Shown here in pieces: positions 48,023-57,049 of a stretch of DNA of 64,000 bases. The DNA comes from a virus: positions 1 to 64,000 of the IMG/VR virus record IMGVR_UViG_3300036852_000742. The stretch is one strand, 5' to 3'. The first letter of the stretch is position 1. Each line of letters opens with the position of its first letter. The position numbers and the translations under genes are program-made. The notes below the pieces were generated by a model that worked only from the letters and a program-made list of their open reading frames with translations, made no database searches and was not told where the DNA came from.

Positions 48023-49291
48023 CTAGTAGAAGAACAGCGACGAATCCCAGGTCGCGGCGTCCCACAGACTGGTGGCGTAGATGGTGTACGGGGAGGCTGA
48101 CCACAGCTCGAAGGCCGTCACCCAGGTGCCGCCGGTGATGGTGTGGGTGATACCGGAGACGAACACGTCACGGGTGATGGTGTGGTCGCCCGGGGGGCGG
48201 CGCACCACCCGCATGAGGTCTCTCACCTGCCGGCCCAGCACCTGCGGGAACAGCAACGCGGGCCGGTTACGCGGCCTGACGGTGATCCCTTCGACCCGCA
48301 GTTCTGGGTCCTTGTACCGCTGCACATGCCACGTCGCCAACGCCAAGGCCTGGGCGTCGGTTTCGCAGATCAGGTCGGTGCGGACCTCTGTCCGGTCGCC
48401 GTACAAAGCGCGGGAGGTGTTGTCCGTAGCGATCTGCGCGGTGGACCCGACAGCCGCGAACGAGGCGATGTTGGCGACCAGGTCCCCGTCGTAGGACACC
48501 ACCGGTTCGTCGTAGGCCAACTCTCCGGGCCCGTCACCCCACGTCGCCTGGACTGTGTTCGACCGCGTGTTCTCCATCAACGCGTACTGGTTTTCGAAGA
48601 CCACCGTCCCGTCGGCGGCGATGTACAGCGCCCCGCCTTCGCTGTCGGCGGTTAGCTTCAGCTCGGTGGTGGTGTTCGCGGCCAGGGTGGTGGCCTGCAT
48701 TGTTTGCCGACCGGGGTCCACAGCGCGGTTCCCGGTGTGCCCGGCGGTGTTGAGGATCCGGTGGATGCGTTGCCCCGCTGTTTCCCCGCCGCCGGCCGGG
48801 GGCTGTTCGTACCCGTCGTAGCCGGACAGCCGGGCCAGCTCGTCAGCGCATGGCACCGTCACAACCGCGTCGCCGGTGCGGTCGGTGCCGCCGCCGCCTT
48901 CCCAGGACTCCTGCCACGCCAGGGCGTACCCGCTGAACACGTCGTAGGTGATGCTGTTGTAGGTGGCCCGGACCCGGACCGGGCGCCACGGGCGGATCCC
49001 GGTGACACCGCTGGTGACGTACGGGCCGGTCAGGTTCGCTGGGGAGAACCGCCCATCAGAGTTGGCCAGGACGATCGTGGCGGCGCCGGCCTCCCACGCC
49101 GCCACGTCCCGGCTGAACCCGCGCGAGGTGAGCACGGACCGAACCCACTCGCTGATGTCGGTCCAGACAACGTCAGGGCCGAACGTCGCGGTGTTGAACA
49201 GGGCGCTGTCCCACGCCCCGTAGCTGCCGGTGGCGGCCGACAACGCCGCCTCCACCGTCAACGTCACACCGTCGAACAGGGTGATGGACAC
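48023..49291 (-). CDS. Minor tail protein (tail hub or distal tail)
   Basis: 422 aa, beta-rich, with WTDISEWVRSVLTSRGFSRD near the N-terminus (tail hub-like first domain), then NSDGRFSPANLTGPYV, and a long second half. Starts MSITLFDGVTLTVEAAL. Position right after the tape measure fits a distal tail or hub protein, but exact identity is not certain. Confidence 0.72.
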   Translation of the reverse strand: MSITLFDGVTLTVEAALSAATGSYGAWDSALFNTATFGPDVVWTDISEWVRSVLTSRGFSRDVAAWEAGAATIVLANSDGRFSPANLTGPYVTSGVTGIRPWRPVRVRATYNSITYDVFSGYALAWQESWEGGGGTDRTGDAVVTVPCADELARLSGYDGYEQPPAGGGETAGQRIHRILNTAGHTGNRAVDPGRQTMQATTLAANTTTELKLTADSEGGALYIAADGTVVFENQYALMENTRSNTVQATWGDGPGELAYDEPVVSYDGDLVANIASFAAVGSTAQIATDNTSRALYGDRTEVRTDLICETDAQALALATWHVQRYKDPELRVEGITVRPRNRPALLFPQVLGRQVRDLMRVVRRPPGDHTITRDVFVSGITHTITGGTWVTAFELWSASPYTIYATSLWDAATWDSSLFFY

Positions 49292-49294
49292 AGG

Positions 49295-52084
49295 TCATGC
49301 CCTCCACCCCGCCCCGTTGGCCTTCTCGTACTGGCGGATCTTCGACACGACCACCGCGCCGACTTCCGCCCCGGTCCCGGGCACCCCGTTCACGGTGATG
49401 TTGTACGAGTTCCCGCCCCCACCGCCGCCGCCCGGCGTGACGGACGCCCCGTACCAGGACGCCGCCCTGCCCAAGATGTTCATGGACCGGCCGTAGTTGC
49501 CTCGCTTCGGCACGAACGCCTCACCGCCGGTGGCGGGTTCGGCGAACGCGTAGCGCGGGCGCGACCCGGCCGAATAGACACTGGCCTCACGTAGCAGACC
49601 GCTGGCGGCGTACTCGGTGATGCCACCCCACCGGTTGTACTTGCGGCTTGATCCGGTGTACTGGCCGGAGTCGTCGTAGGTCTGGATGTGATCGCTGTAG
49701 ATCTTGACGTGGGCCACCGACCCGTCAAGCCGGGTGATGTCCCGCAGCACGCCGTACAGCTTCCTTTCCGCTTCGGCGAGGCCAGCCATGTCGATCCTCG
49801 TGGAGACCACCGGCGGCATGGTGAACAGGTCGGCGACCAGCTTGTTGATCTGCTCGTCGGTGAACCCTGCCTGACGCATCGTCGAGCGCAACTGGGCAAC
49901 GTAGCCGTCCCACACGGCGGCCGCCTCGGTGACGGATCCGGTCTCCTCGTACTTGGCCTGCGCGGATTTGATCGCCGCCTCACGCAGCGACAGGATCGTC
50001 TTCTGGTTCTCGCGGCCCTGGGCGGAGTTCAAATCGAGGGTGGCGCCGTTCTCACCGAACGCCTCCGTCAACGCAATCACAGCTTCACGCGCGGCGATGT
50101 CAGCCCCGATGAAACCGGCCAGGCCACCAGAAAGCTGGTTGAGGACGTCAAGCAGGGTCTGGCCCTTTTCGATTGCCCCTTGCATCCCGTCGCCGAGCAG
50201 CAACGCGTTCGCGCTCGCGTCGCCGAACCCTTTCGCCGCACCTGAGGACGCCAAGGCCGCTCCGCCAGCGGCCACCGAGTACTCCGGGAACAATGCGGTC
50301 AGGTCCCCGAGCGCACGACCGTCGGCGATCCACGCGGCTTCGATCGCCCGGTACGCCATGGCGGCCTGTGTGGCATGTCCCGACTTGGTCATCCCGGCCA
50401 GCGCCGTGTCGGCAACCTTGAAGTCCGCCGCCGCCTGCGCGGCGGCCTTACCCAAGGCCTCGAAGTCACCGGACGGAAGGGTCCGGCCTACGGCAGCACC
50501 TGCCGCGTCCTTCACCGACTTCAGCGCCGAGCTGTACTTGTTGATCGCGTCGGCGGCAGCGCCCATCTTCTTCAGATCCATGCCGAACATCACGTCAAGC
50601 GGTTTGGACGTGTTGCCGGAACGACCCAAGGTGTCCAACGCCCGCGAGACTTCGTCGATGTCCCGGGCCGCTGGCCCGGCCTTCTTGTTGATCGTGCTGA
50701 GGAGGCCATCGACGACGATGTACGCGGCGTAGATGGCCAGCGCCCACGGGATCGCAGCGTGGATCGCGGCGCCGAGGAAGCGGATGCCGATCGCGGCGTA
50801 CGTCCCGGCTGTACCCATCCCGGCCAGCGCCACCATGGCGGCGCTGGCCATCGCAGACAGCCTCATAAACCCGGCGGCAGCAAGTAGCGAAATGCCCGCC
50901 AGCCCAGCAACAACAGTGATGGTGGAGGTGATCGGGGTTGGGATTGACGAGATCAGGTTGACGAGCGCTTCCAACGACTTCGTGAGGATCCGCAGCCCGC
51001 TGGTGACCCCACCACCGGACGAAATCATCAAAGTGTCGATGGACCCTTTCAGGTGCTCGACGTCACCGGCCAGGTTGTCCATCTTCGTGGCGGCGGTCTT
51101 CGCGGCCGACCCGGACTGGTTGATCGCGTCGGTGTAGGTCGTGACCCCAGACGCGCCAAGGTCGTACAGGACCGAGGCGCCCCGGATCGCGTCCGTCCCG
51201 AAGATCGTGGCCATCGCCGCGTTGCGTTCGGCATCGGTCAGCTCGCTCATGGTGTCGCGTAGCCGCCCGGCCATTGTCGCCGCGTCGACCATTTTCCCGC
51301 TGGAGTCGTACACGCTCAAACCCAGTTCTTTCATGACCCCGGCGGCCTTCGTCGACGGGGAGAACAGGTGGATGAGCATGGTTTTGAGTGAGGTGCCGGC
51401 GTCGGCGGAGCGCAGACCCCGGTCGGCGAACGCGGCCAGGACAGCGGTGGTTTCCTCAATGGACCACCCGGCCTGGGCCGCGACCATGCCACCCTGGCGC
51501 AGCGCCAAGGTCAGGTCGTGCATTGACGCGGCTGACTTGTTCGCGGCCCCGGCGAACAGGTCAGCGACGTGGCTGACTTGGCTGCCGGACAGGTGGAACA
51601 TGTTCATGGCCTGCGCGGCGATGACCGCAGCGTCGGCCAGCTCCATCTGCCCGGCGGCGGCCAGGTTGACCGTCCCGACCAGGGCCCCGCCCAGAATGTC
51701 GGCGGTGCTCAGGCCTGCTTTCGCCAGCTCCGCCTCGGCCTGCGCGGCCTGGGTGGCGGTGAATGCGGTGGTCCGGCCGGTGTCCAACGCAAGCTCGCGC
51801 AGCCGGGCCAGTTCGTCGGCGGTGGAGTTCGTGACAGCTTTCACCTCGGACATGGCCTTGTCGAACGCCATCTGGACCTTGATGGCGTACCCGGGCAGGA
51901 GGAGCAGGCCTGCGCCGAGCACCGCAGCGGCGCGGGTGATCTCACCGAGGCGGGCCGGTGAGGTGCGTCCCAGGTCGTCCAGTTCCCCACCGAAGCGCCT
52001 GGTGGCGGCCCCGGCCGCCCGCAGGCCGGCAAGGTACCCGGCGATCTCCGCCCGCAAAACGACGGACACGGAACGGACAGTCAC
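49295..52084 (-). CDS. Tail tape measure protein
   Basis: 929 aa. The N-terminal region (YLAGLRAAGAATRRFGGELD and FDKAMSEVKAVTNSTADELA) matches the TIGR01760 core of tape measure proteins, followed by a hydrophobic helical middle (VVAGLAGISLLAAAGFMRLS) and a C-terminal beta region. The length sets tail length, about 140 nm if the usual 1.5 Angstrom per residue holds. GTG start at 52084; lies just downstream of the frameshifted chaperones. Confidence 0.88.
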   Translation of the reverse strand: MTVRSVSVVLRAEIAGYLAGLRAAGAATRRFGGELDDLGRTSPARLGEITRAAAVLGAGLLLLPGYAIKVQMAFDKAMSEVKAVTNSTADELARLRELALDTGRTTAFTATQAAQAEAELAKAGLSTADILGGALVGTVNLAAAGQMELADAAVIAAQAMNMFHLSGSQVSHVADLFAGAANKSAASMHDLTLALRQGGMVAAQAGWSIEETTAVLAAFADRGLRSADAGTSLKTMLIHLFSPSTKAAGVMKELGLSVYDSSGKMVDAATMAGRLRDTMSELTDAERNAAMATIFGTDAIRGASVLYDLGASGVTTYTDAINQSGSAAKTAATKMDNLAGDVEHLKGSIDTLMISSGGGVTSGLRILTKSLEALVNLISSIPTPITSTITVVAGLAGISLLAAAGFMRLSAMASAAMVALAGMGTAGTYAAIGIRFLGAAIHAAIPWALAIYAAYIVVDGLLSTINKKAGPAARDIDEVSRALDTLGRSGNTSKPLDVMFGMDLKKMGAAADAINKYSSALKSVKDAAGAAVGRTLPSGDFEALGKAAAQAAADFKVADTALAGMTKSGHATQAAMAYRAIEAAWIADGRALGDLTALFPEYSVAAGGAALASSGAAKGFGDASANALLLGDGMQGAIEKGQTLLDVLNQLSGGLAGFIGADIAAREAVIALTEAFGENGATLDLNSAQGRENQKTILSLREAAIKSAQAKYEETGSVTEAAAVWDGYVAQLRSTMRQAGFTDEQINKLVADLFTMPPVVSTRIDMAGLAEAERKLYGVLRDITRLDGSVAHVKIYSDHIQTYDDSGQYTGSSRKYNRWGGITEYAASGLLREASVYSAGSRPRYAFAEPATGGEAFVPKRGNYGRSMNILGRAASWYGASVTPGGGGGGGNSYNITVNGVPGTGAEVGAVVVSKIRQYEKANGAGWRA

Positions 52085-52111
52085 CCCGCCACCCCCGCAC
52101 CGTTGCGCCGT

Positions 52112-52516
52112 TCAGCGTCGTTCCGCCCGCCACCGGGTGGCCTGCATGTGTTTGTGGTCCTGGGCGTGGCGCTCCATCGCCATCGCCACAGCGGTGCACG
52201 CCCCGCAGCGGTGCGGCGGGGGTACCCGGTACAGCTCGGCGTCGGCGTCGGTGGTGGTGTCCGGCAACCACCCGCCGCACCCGTCGCACGTCATCGTGCG
52301 GTACAGGCGCAGCGCAAGGGCATGCGCCTGCTGCTGTTCGTCCCACTCCACGTCGCGGGTCGTGACCGCCGTGGCGAGGCGCCCATCCGGCCCGTAGGTG
52401 TACTCGGTCGTGTCGGTGGGTTCCCACCCGTCGAACCGTTTCAGGCTGATACCCAGCCCGGTGGCTGCCTCTACTCGCCCACGAAGGTCTTCAGAATCGC
52501 GGAGGCGGTGGGCGAG
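52112..52516 (-). CDS. Tail assembly chaperone, T part by -1 frameshift
   Basis: Read by -1 frameshifting from the G gene at CCCTTTC (52516-52522). The frame begins LAHRLRDSEDLRGRVEAATG and GISLKRFDGWEPTD, then enters a region ending CDGCGGWLPDTTTDADAELY and CGACTAVAMAMERHAQDH. This order (helical lead, GWEP, two CxxC pairs) is typical of actinophage GT fusions. The fusion protein is about 295 aa and is needed to fold the tape measure protein. Confidence 0.78.
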   Translation of the reverse strand, partial: LAHRLRDSEDLRGRVEAATGLGISLKRFDGWEPTDTTEYTYGPDGRLATAVTTRDVEWDEQQQAHALALRLYRTMTCDGCGGWLPDTTTDADAELYRVPPPHRCGACTAVAMAMERHAQDHKHMQATRWRAERR

Positions 52517-52998
52517 AAAGGGATATCAACACCGCGCCGGTTCAGCGACCACACCGCGTCAGCCAGTGTCTGGTACTGGAGGTTGGTCAGTTTCTCATCC
52601 AGCAACACTGTCCATTGTGCTTCGGTGAGCACCGGCTCCACGGTGCACTCGCGGATGAGTGCACCGAAGAACGAGTCTTCGTTGACGCCGATCAGCTTGT
52701 CGCCGTTGTTGTCCGGGCGGGGCGGGTGCGCAACAAGCAGCTCAGACCACCGGATCCGGGTCAGTGCCCGCATCCGGAACTCGACGGCACCGGCGCGCAT
52801 CTCTTCCCGCAGCGCCTCGATCCGTTCGGCGATGGCCCGGCGCTGCCCACCGGAGGACAGGGAGTCCGCCGGCCGGTCGAGCATCTCCAGCTCCCGTTCG
52901 GCGACCTCCACCTGGGCAACCAGGTCCCCACGCAGGGACAGCGGAACGCTGCGTTCGGGGAGCTGCGCGGCGGCGAGCGCGGCGTCAATGTCGAGCAT
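52471..52998 (-). CDS. Tail assembly chaperone G
   Basis: 175 aa helical protein starting MLDIDAALAAAQLPERSVPL. As the G product of the G/GT pair it coats the tape measure during tail assembly. The stop at 52471 lies 45 bp beyond the slippery site, so most ribosomes make G and a minority make the GT fusion. Confidence 0.8.
   Translation of the reverse strand: MLDIDAALAAAQLPERSVPLSLRGDLVAQVEVAERELEMLDRPADSLSSGGQRRAIAERIEALREEMRAGAVEFRMRALTRIRWSELLVAHPPRPDNNGDKLIGVNEDSFFGALIRECTVEPVLTEAQWTVLLDEKLTNLQYQTLADAVWSLNRRGVDIPFSPTASAILKTFVGE
52516..52522 (-). promoter_or_regulatory. -1 frameshift slippery site CCCTTTC
   Basis: A canonical X-XXY-YYZ heptamer read C CCT TTC in the G frame, just before the end of G. 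After it the -1 frame is open for 402 bases and codes a coherent T segment. The site lies 45 bp before the G stop, the usual spacing. Confidence 0.75.
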
Positions 52999-53039
52999 GT
53001 TGCGTTTACCTGTGTGCCTTGCCTTGTAGGGTTGCGGTG

Positions 53040-53078
53040 GTGCGGGACGGCCTGCGGGGGAGCGGGACCGTCCCGCAC
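53040..53078 (-). terminator. Hairpin between tail tube and chaperone genes
   Basis: An 11-bp inverted repeat (53040-53050 with 53068-53078) in the 94-bp gap after the tail tube gene. Such hairpins often cut transcription after the highly expressed tail tube gene while letting some RNA continue. Confidence 0.65.
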
Positions 53079-53092
53079 TGTCACGAGCGGGG

Positions 53093-53572
53093 TTAGGCGA
53101 CGGCAGACCGCAAATCCGGCGCCGAGGTGATCATGGTGGGGACTTCCCACCGGGCCACCGTGTTCGCCTCCGGGGTGAGGCGTTTGGTCTGCCCGCAGAT
53201 CACCGGGAACACCTGGATGGCCTGTGCCGACGTCCACGCCGTGGTCTCCAGCACGTCACGGCGGATCACGATGTACCCGGTGGCGCCCCGGATGAGGGTG
53301 GTGTATGCGGTGTCGGTGCCGGACTGCTTTTTCAACCGCAGCATCGTCCCGCTGAAGTCATCCCGGCCGATTGTCTTGGTGTTGAACGTCGACGACAGGG
53401 CGGTGGTGTCCACTTCGGACGTTGACGCCTCAAACCCGATCAGCCCGTCGGCGGTGATGACCGACTGGAGGGTGGTGCCCGCGTTCAGCTCGGTCGTGGT
53501 CGGGGCGGCGATGTTGGAGATGGTCGGCACCCACGACACGCGGGTGTAGCCATCGACGAGGATGTCAGCCAT
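53093..53572 (-). CDS. Major tail tube protein
   Basis: 159 aa. ADILVDGYTRVSWVPTISNI, the Ala/Thr-rich loop TTELNAG, and FEASTSEVDTTALSSTFNTK and VIRRDVLETTAWTSAQAIQV are the signature of siphovirus tail tube proteins in actinophages, which stack as hexamers to build the tail. Ends in front of a strong hairpin and before the chaperone genes, as is standard. Confidence 0.85.
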   Translation of the reverse strand: MADILVDGYTRVSWVPTISNIAAPTTTELNAGTTLQSVITADGLIGFEASTSEVDTTALSSTFNTKTIGRDDFSGTMLRLKKQSGTDTAYTTLIRGATGYIVIRRDVLETTAWTSAQAIQVFPVICGQTKRLTPEANTVARWEVPTMITSAPDLRSAVA

Positions 53573-53843
53573 CGGTCAGGTCTCCGGTCGCGTTGGGGTG
53601 CGGGGCGGCCTTGGCGGCCTTGGGCTTGGAGTCGGCCGGGGTCAAAGCCGCGACCGTGGCGGGGGGTGCTTTGCGGGTGCCCGGGTTGTCCAGCGACGGG
53701 TCGCGGGTCGGGTCCGGCTCGGGCGGCGCGTCGCACAACTCCCACCCCGCGTGCTGCCACAGTTCGACCGCACCGGCCGCGAACCGGCCCTTGCCTTTGT
53801 GCTCGCGGTGCTGCATCCAGACGAAGTCGGTCACGATGGCCAC
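53565..53843 (-). CDS. Small head-tail protein, 92 aa
   Basis: Starts VTDFVWMQHREHKGKGRFAA and has a Pro/Ala-rich tail. It overlaps the tail tube start by 8 nt. Unknown function, but conserved-looking order suggests a connector or assembly role. Confidence 0.55.
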   Translation of the reverse strand: MAIVTDFVWMQHREHKGKGRFAAGAVELWQHAGWELCDAPPEPDPTRDPSLDNPGTRKAPPATVAALTPADSKPKAAKAAPHPNATGDLTDG

Positions 53844-53851
53844 TGCCCGCC

Positions 53852-54187
53852 TCAGAACTTGTAGGCCTCGGCGGTGACCGAGGTCGTGAAGGAGTGGGAG
53901 ACCGTGGCGACGCCCGTGGTCTGGTTCACGTTGGCCGGCCCGATGTACATGCGTTTGCGTGCACCGGCGGCGACAGCCACAGTCGCCGCGACACCGGCGT
54001 TGCCGGCGGCGGTGGTGCCCGGGTCGGAGATCGTGACGGTGTCGGTGGAGCCGCCCGCGTTGGACACCTCGTAGATCAGCCCACGGGTGCCCACGTCGGC
54101 GGTGGCGATCGTGTCGGATGCGGCCACGGCGGTCAGGGATACCGCCGCCCCGGCAGCGACCACTGTTGCGACAGTCAAAAGCGCCAT
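53852..54187 (-). CDS. Structural protein, 111 aa
   Basis: Begins ALLTVATVVAAGAAVSLTAV, then TIATADVGTRGLIYEVSNAG and GARKRMYIGPANVNQTTGVA, a beta-rich, Ala/Thr-rich protein like small head or decoration proteins. The ATG at 54187 has AGGAGG upstream. Confidence 0.6.
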   Translation of the reverse strand: MALLTVATVVAAGAAVSLTAVAASDTIATADVGTRGLIYEVSNAGGSTDTVTISDPGTTAAGNAGVAATVAVAAGARKRMYIGPANVNQTTGVATVSHSFTTSVTAEAYKF

Positions 54188-54250
54188 GCGGCGTCCCTCC
54201 TGGGGTGATTGGGGTTTCCGCCGCACGGGCGGGGCAGCAAAAAAGAGCGG

Positions 54251-54691
54251 TCAGGCCAGGTAGGACATGACCGCGAACTGGTTGATGGCGTAGAACAAGG
54301 GCCGCCCGGTGGCCGGGTCACGCGCGGCGGGGTCTTGGGCCACCGACACACTCGTGATCACCTCAGTGACCATGCCGACGGTGCGCCCGGTCACCACAGG
54401 ACGCTGGTCAACAGCGGCGGCCCTAGCCCGGTCGATCGCGGCGCAGGTTTCCATCCAGTCCCGGCCGACAGCGGTGATCTGCCACCGGAACGTGAACTCA
54501 CCGGACGTACCAGCCAGGGTGTTCGTGGCTGTGGCACCGGGGGTCGGGTACAGGACCAGGTACGGGTAGGTCAGGCCGGCGCCGTCGTCGGTGACCTCCA
54601 CCTCGTACACCGGGTAACCGGCGTTGCGGTGCAACGCGGCCACGGCGGTGGTGTGGTGCTGGGAGATGTCGAGCAGGTCCAGCCAGCCCAT
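54251..54691 (-). CDS. Tail terminator-like protein
   Basis: 146 aa. LDISQHHTTAVAALHRNAGY, then YPVYEVEVTDDGAGLTYPYL and LVLYPTPGATAT, resemble actinophage tail terminator proteins that close the tail tube and join the head. ATG at 54691. Next to the connector genes. The identity is by position and layout. Confidence 0.65.
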   Translation of the reverse strand: MGWLDLLDISQHHTTAVAALHRNAGYPVYEVEVTDDGAGLTYPYLVLYPTPGATATNTLAGTSGEFTFRWQITAVGRDWMETCAAIDRARAAAVDQRPVVTGRTVGMVTEVITSVSVAQDPAARDPATGRPLFYAINQFAVMSYLA

Positions 54692-54760
54692 GCCCGCCCC
54701 CCCTTGTTTTCCGGGCGGGTTGACGGCTAGGAGTGCCCGACTCACCGTAGAATTACTTGC

Positions 54761-55651
54761 ATGAGGCCATCCCGTGACGCCCTGGAAGACCTGTACGTCA
54801 AGCAACGTAAGACCATGCGGCAGATCGGGCTGGTGTACGAGGTGTCGAAAACGTCGGTGCGGCGTTGGCTTGCCTTTTACGAGATCCCGTGTCGCACAGC
54901 CGACCGAGGGCTGCTCAACCGGGGGATACCCGAGCCCACGGCTGCACAGCTACATGGCCTGGTGCACAACCAACACCTGGGGTACCGGGAGATTGCCGAC
55001 ATGTACGGGGTGGACCCCTCGGCCGTTGGCCACTGGGTTACCCGCCTCGGGATTGTGAGGCCAACGATCTGGGGTACACGCCGTAAGGGTGTGCCGATGC
55101 CGTACCCGCCGCCCGAGGAGGTCCGGACCCGCTACGGCGAGGGCGAACCTCTGGAAAGCATCGCCAAGGGCTGCGGCGTGTCCCGCAGCGCGTTACGGGA
55201 CTACTGCCAACGGAACGGCATCGAGATTCGCCCTGACGGGTGGATCGCCGGCCGGCGATGGATGTGCGCGGACGGCCACGCTGTCCGATCGAGCTTCGAA
55301 CAGCGAGTTGACGACTGGCTCGGCGACAACGGACTCGACCACGAGTTAGAGCCACGGCTTCCGTTCGACCGGCGGTCCCAAGGGGACTTCCTGGTAGCGG
55401 GCCGCATCTATGTGGAGGTGTGGGGTGTAGTTGGATCCGTGCAGTACGAGGAACGCCGAAAGCGAAAGGCGGGGCTGTACCGGGCACACGGCTTGCCACT
55501 GGTTGAGCTACCGGTATGGACCTTTGCTCGTGGTGCGTGGGCGCGCAGGCTCAGCGCCGCGCTGTTACCCGGGCATGACCGCCCCCGCTCACAGGGGTGG
55601 CGCGGCGGCGATGGTCAGGGCGGTCAGGAAGTCCCCGGAGTGCCTGTCTAG
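54761..55651 (+). CDS. Freestanding homing endonuclease (PD-(D/E)XK/EDxHD-type)
   Basis: 296 aa. Three helix-turn-helix-like units occupy the first 160 residues (TMRQIGLVYEVSKTSVRRWL, YREIADMYGVDPSAVGHWVT, LESIAKGCGVSRSALRDYCQ). The C-terminus has SSFEQRVDDWL, GDFLVAGRIYVEVWG and KAGLYRAHGLPLVEL, the order of the nuclease core in phage homing endonucleases of the PD-(D/E)XK/EDxHD superfamily. It is coded in the opposite direction inside the structural genes; the -10-like TAGAAT (54748-54753) is 7 nt from ATG, suggesting a leaderless mRNA. Overlaps the next gene by 63 bp tail to tail. Confidence 0.78.
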   Translation: MRPSRDALEDLYVKQRKTMRQIGLVYEVSKTSVRRWLAFYEIPCRTADRGLLNRGIPEPTAAQLHGLVHNQHLGYREIADMYGVDPSAVGHWVTRLGIVRPTIWGTRRKGVPMPYPPPEEVRTRYGEGEPLESIAKGCGVSRSALRDYCQRNGIEIRPDGWIAGRRWMCADGHAVRSSFEQRVDDWLGDNGLDHELEPRLPFDRRSQGDFLVAGRIYVEVWGVVGSVQYEERRKRKAGLYRAHGLPLVELPVWTFARGAWARRLSAALLPGHDRPRSQGWRGGDGQGGQEVPGVPV

Positions 55652-55948
55652 TGCTGGACCCATAAACGCATGGGGCGCCATCCGGCTTGTTCCCCATTCC
55701 ACGAACGCAGCGTAGGACGCCTCGGGGCCGATGGTGGCTTCCAGGCCGGCGGGCATCATCGTTGTGGTGATGGAGTTGCGCAGGTTCCCGGTGCGCACCG
55801 GGGCGAGCTGTTTGGCGGTGGACTCAATGTCGAACGCCGTTTTCTGCACGACTCGCATGACCCGCCCGGTGGCGGAGAACCCGATCCTCCCCAGGTCGGC
55901 CGCGACCGTGTTCAGTTCGTTGATCCCGTCGAACCACACACTGACCAC
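55589..55948 (-). CDS. HK97 gp10-like head-tail protein
   Basis: 119 aa. LAPVRTGNLRNSI, then YAAFVEWGTSRMAPHAFMGP with the final helical end, is the well-known signature of HK97 gp10 family proteins, which join head and tail. The 3' end overlaps the homing endonuclease gene tail to tail. Confidence 0.85.
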   Translation of the reverse strand: MVSVWFDGINELNTVAADLGRIGFSATGRVMRVVQKTAFDIESTAKQLAPVRTGNLRNSITTTMMPAGLEATIGPEASYAAFVEWGTSRMAPHAFMGPALDRHSGDFLTALTIAAAPPL

Positions 55949-55961
55949 AGGGCACCTCCGG

Positions 55962-56402
55962 TTAGCGGGTGGTGGCCTCGTGGACCTCGCAGATCAGGTC
56001 CTGCTGCCACAGCAGTGACCCGGTGCGGGTGCCGATGACCCGGAGCCGGGTGTCGACCAGGGATGTGTCGGTGGCGGTGTCAACGTCGACCAGGTCGTTG
56101 ACCTGGACCGGGTCCGCGTCCAGCGGCAACGACACCACGTACCGGCGCAGCGCTGTCTGTTTCTCCCCGATTGACTGGCCGCCGCCGGCTGAGGTGACGT
56201 CGGCGCGCTGCACCCGGCACGCCCCGGTGAACACATCGGTGGGGGTGGGGTATGTGGAGGACCCGGTGGCCTGGTTGTAGTACGGGCCGGTACCCGACGC
56301 CGGGCGGGTGATGGTGCAGGTGGCGGTCATGACGTTTTCGGCGACCGGTGTGTGGTGCGCTTCCCACCCGGTAGGGATGACCCGTGACCCTGGGCGGGGC
56401 AT
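55962..56402 (-). CDS. DUF6093-type head closure protein
   Basis: 146 aa. YNQATGSSTYPTPTDVFTGA and CRVQRADVTSAG, then LRRYVVSLPLDADPVQVNDL, match the DUF6093 family of actinophage head-closure or head-tail proteins. It lies beside the gp10 gene, as usual. Confidence 0.78.
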   Translation of the reverse strand: MPRPGSRVIPTGWEAHHTPVAENVMTATCTITRPASGTGPYYNQATGSSTYPTPTDVFTGACRVQRADVTSAGGGQSIGEKQTALRRYVVSLPLDADPVQVNDLVDVDTATDTSLVDTRLRVIGTRTGSLLWQQDLICEVHEATTR

Positions 56403-57049
56403 CAGGACTCCTCAACCAGCAGCCAGTCGGTCGGATCCCAGTCGACAACGTCCATGACGAACGCGGTCCCCGTTGTGTCGGACCCGGTGGCCTGCTCGCG
56501 GAGCAGCGCCGCGCGGGCGCGCAGCTCGGCGGCGACTTTCGTGCCGTCGGTGGACAGGTCGTTGGTGCGGATCACCTTGGACACCATGGCCTCGTTGGAG
56601 GCTAGGGTTTCCAGGGCGACCGCCGCCGCCAGGCGCGCGTTGGTGGATTCCAGGGTGAGGAATGCGGTGATCTCGGTGTCGGTGAACACCGGGTCGGCCT
56701 CGGTGGTGTCGGAGATCAGCAACCGGACGAGGCCGATGCTGGTGGTCGGATCAACGGTGATGGGGGTGGCCCCGGTGAGGGAGCGCCGCACGATGACGGT
56801 GCCCTCTTCGGCCGAGTCGGCCGCCCCGGTCGCGGTCAGCCGCCAGGCGTGCAGCCCGGCGGTGGTCGGGTCGTAGGTGGCCCGGTACCGGTCGGTCAGC
56901 TCACTGACAGACATCGCGGCGGTGGTCCCGGCTGGGAGGGTCACTGTCCCGGCCACCGTCGCGGCCGGGACGAACAGCCCGGTGGTGGGGTTTTCCAACA
57001 CCCAGTCCACAACCAGCGTTTTGCTGATCCAGTACGGTTCGGTGCTCAC
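56402..57049 (-). CDS. Head-tail connector/adaptor protein
   Basis: 215 aa. The N-terminal half is Ig-like and beta-rich (VLENPTTGLFVPAATVAGTV, YRATYDPTTAGLHAWRLTAT), then IGLVRLLISDTTEADPVFTD begins an alpha-helical gp6/gp15-type connector domain ending KVAAELRARAALLREQ. The GTG at 57049 overlaps the TGA of the next gene upstream. Confidence 0.72.
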   Translation of the reverse strand: MSTEPYWISKTLVVDWVLENPTTGLFVPAATVAGTVTLPAGTTAAMSVSELTDRYRATYDPTTAGLHAWRLTATGAADSAEEGTVIVRRSLTGATPITVDPTTSIGLVRLLISDTTEADPVFTDTEITAFLTLESTNARLAAAVALETLASNEAMVSKVIRTNDLSTDGTKVAAELRARAALLREQATGSDTTGTAFVMDVVDWDPTDWLLVEES

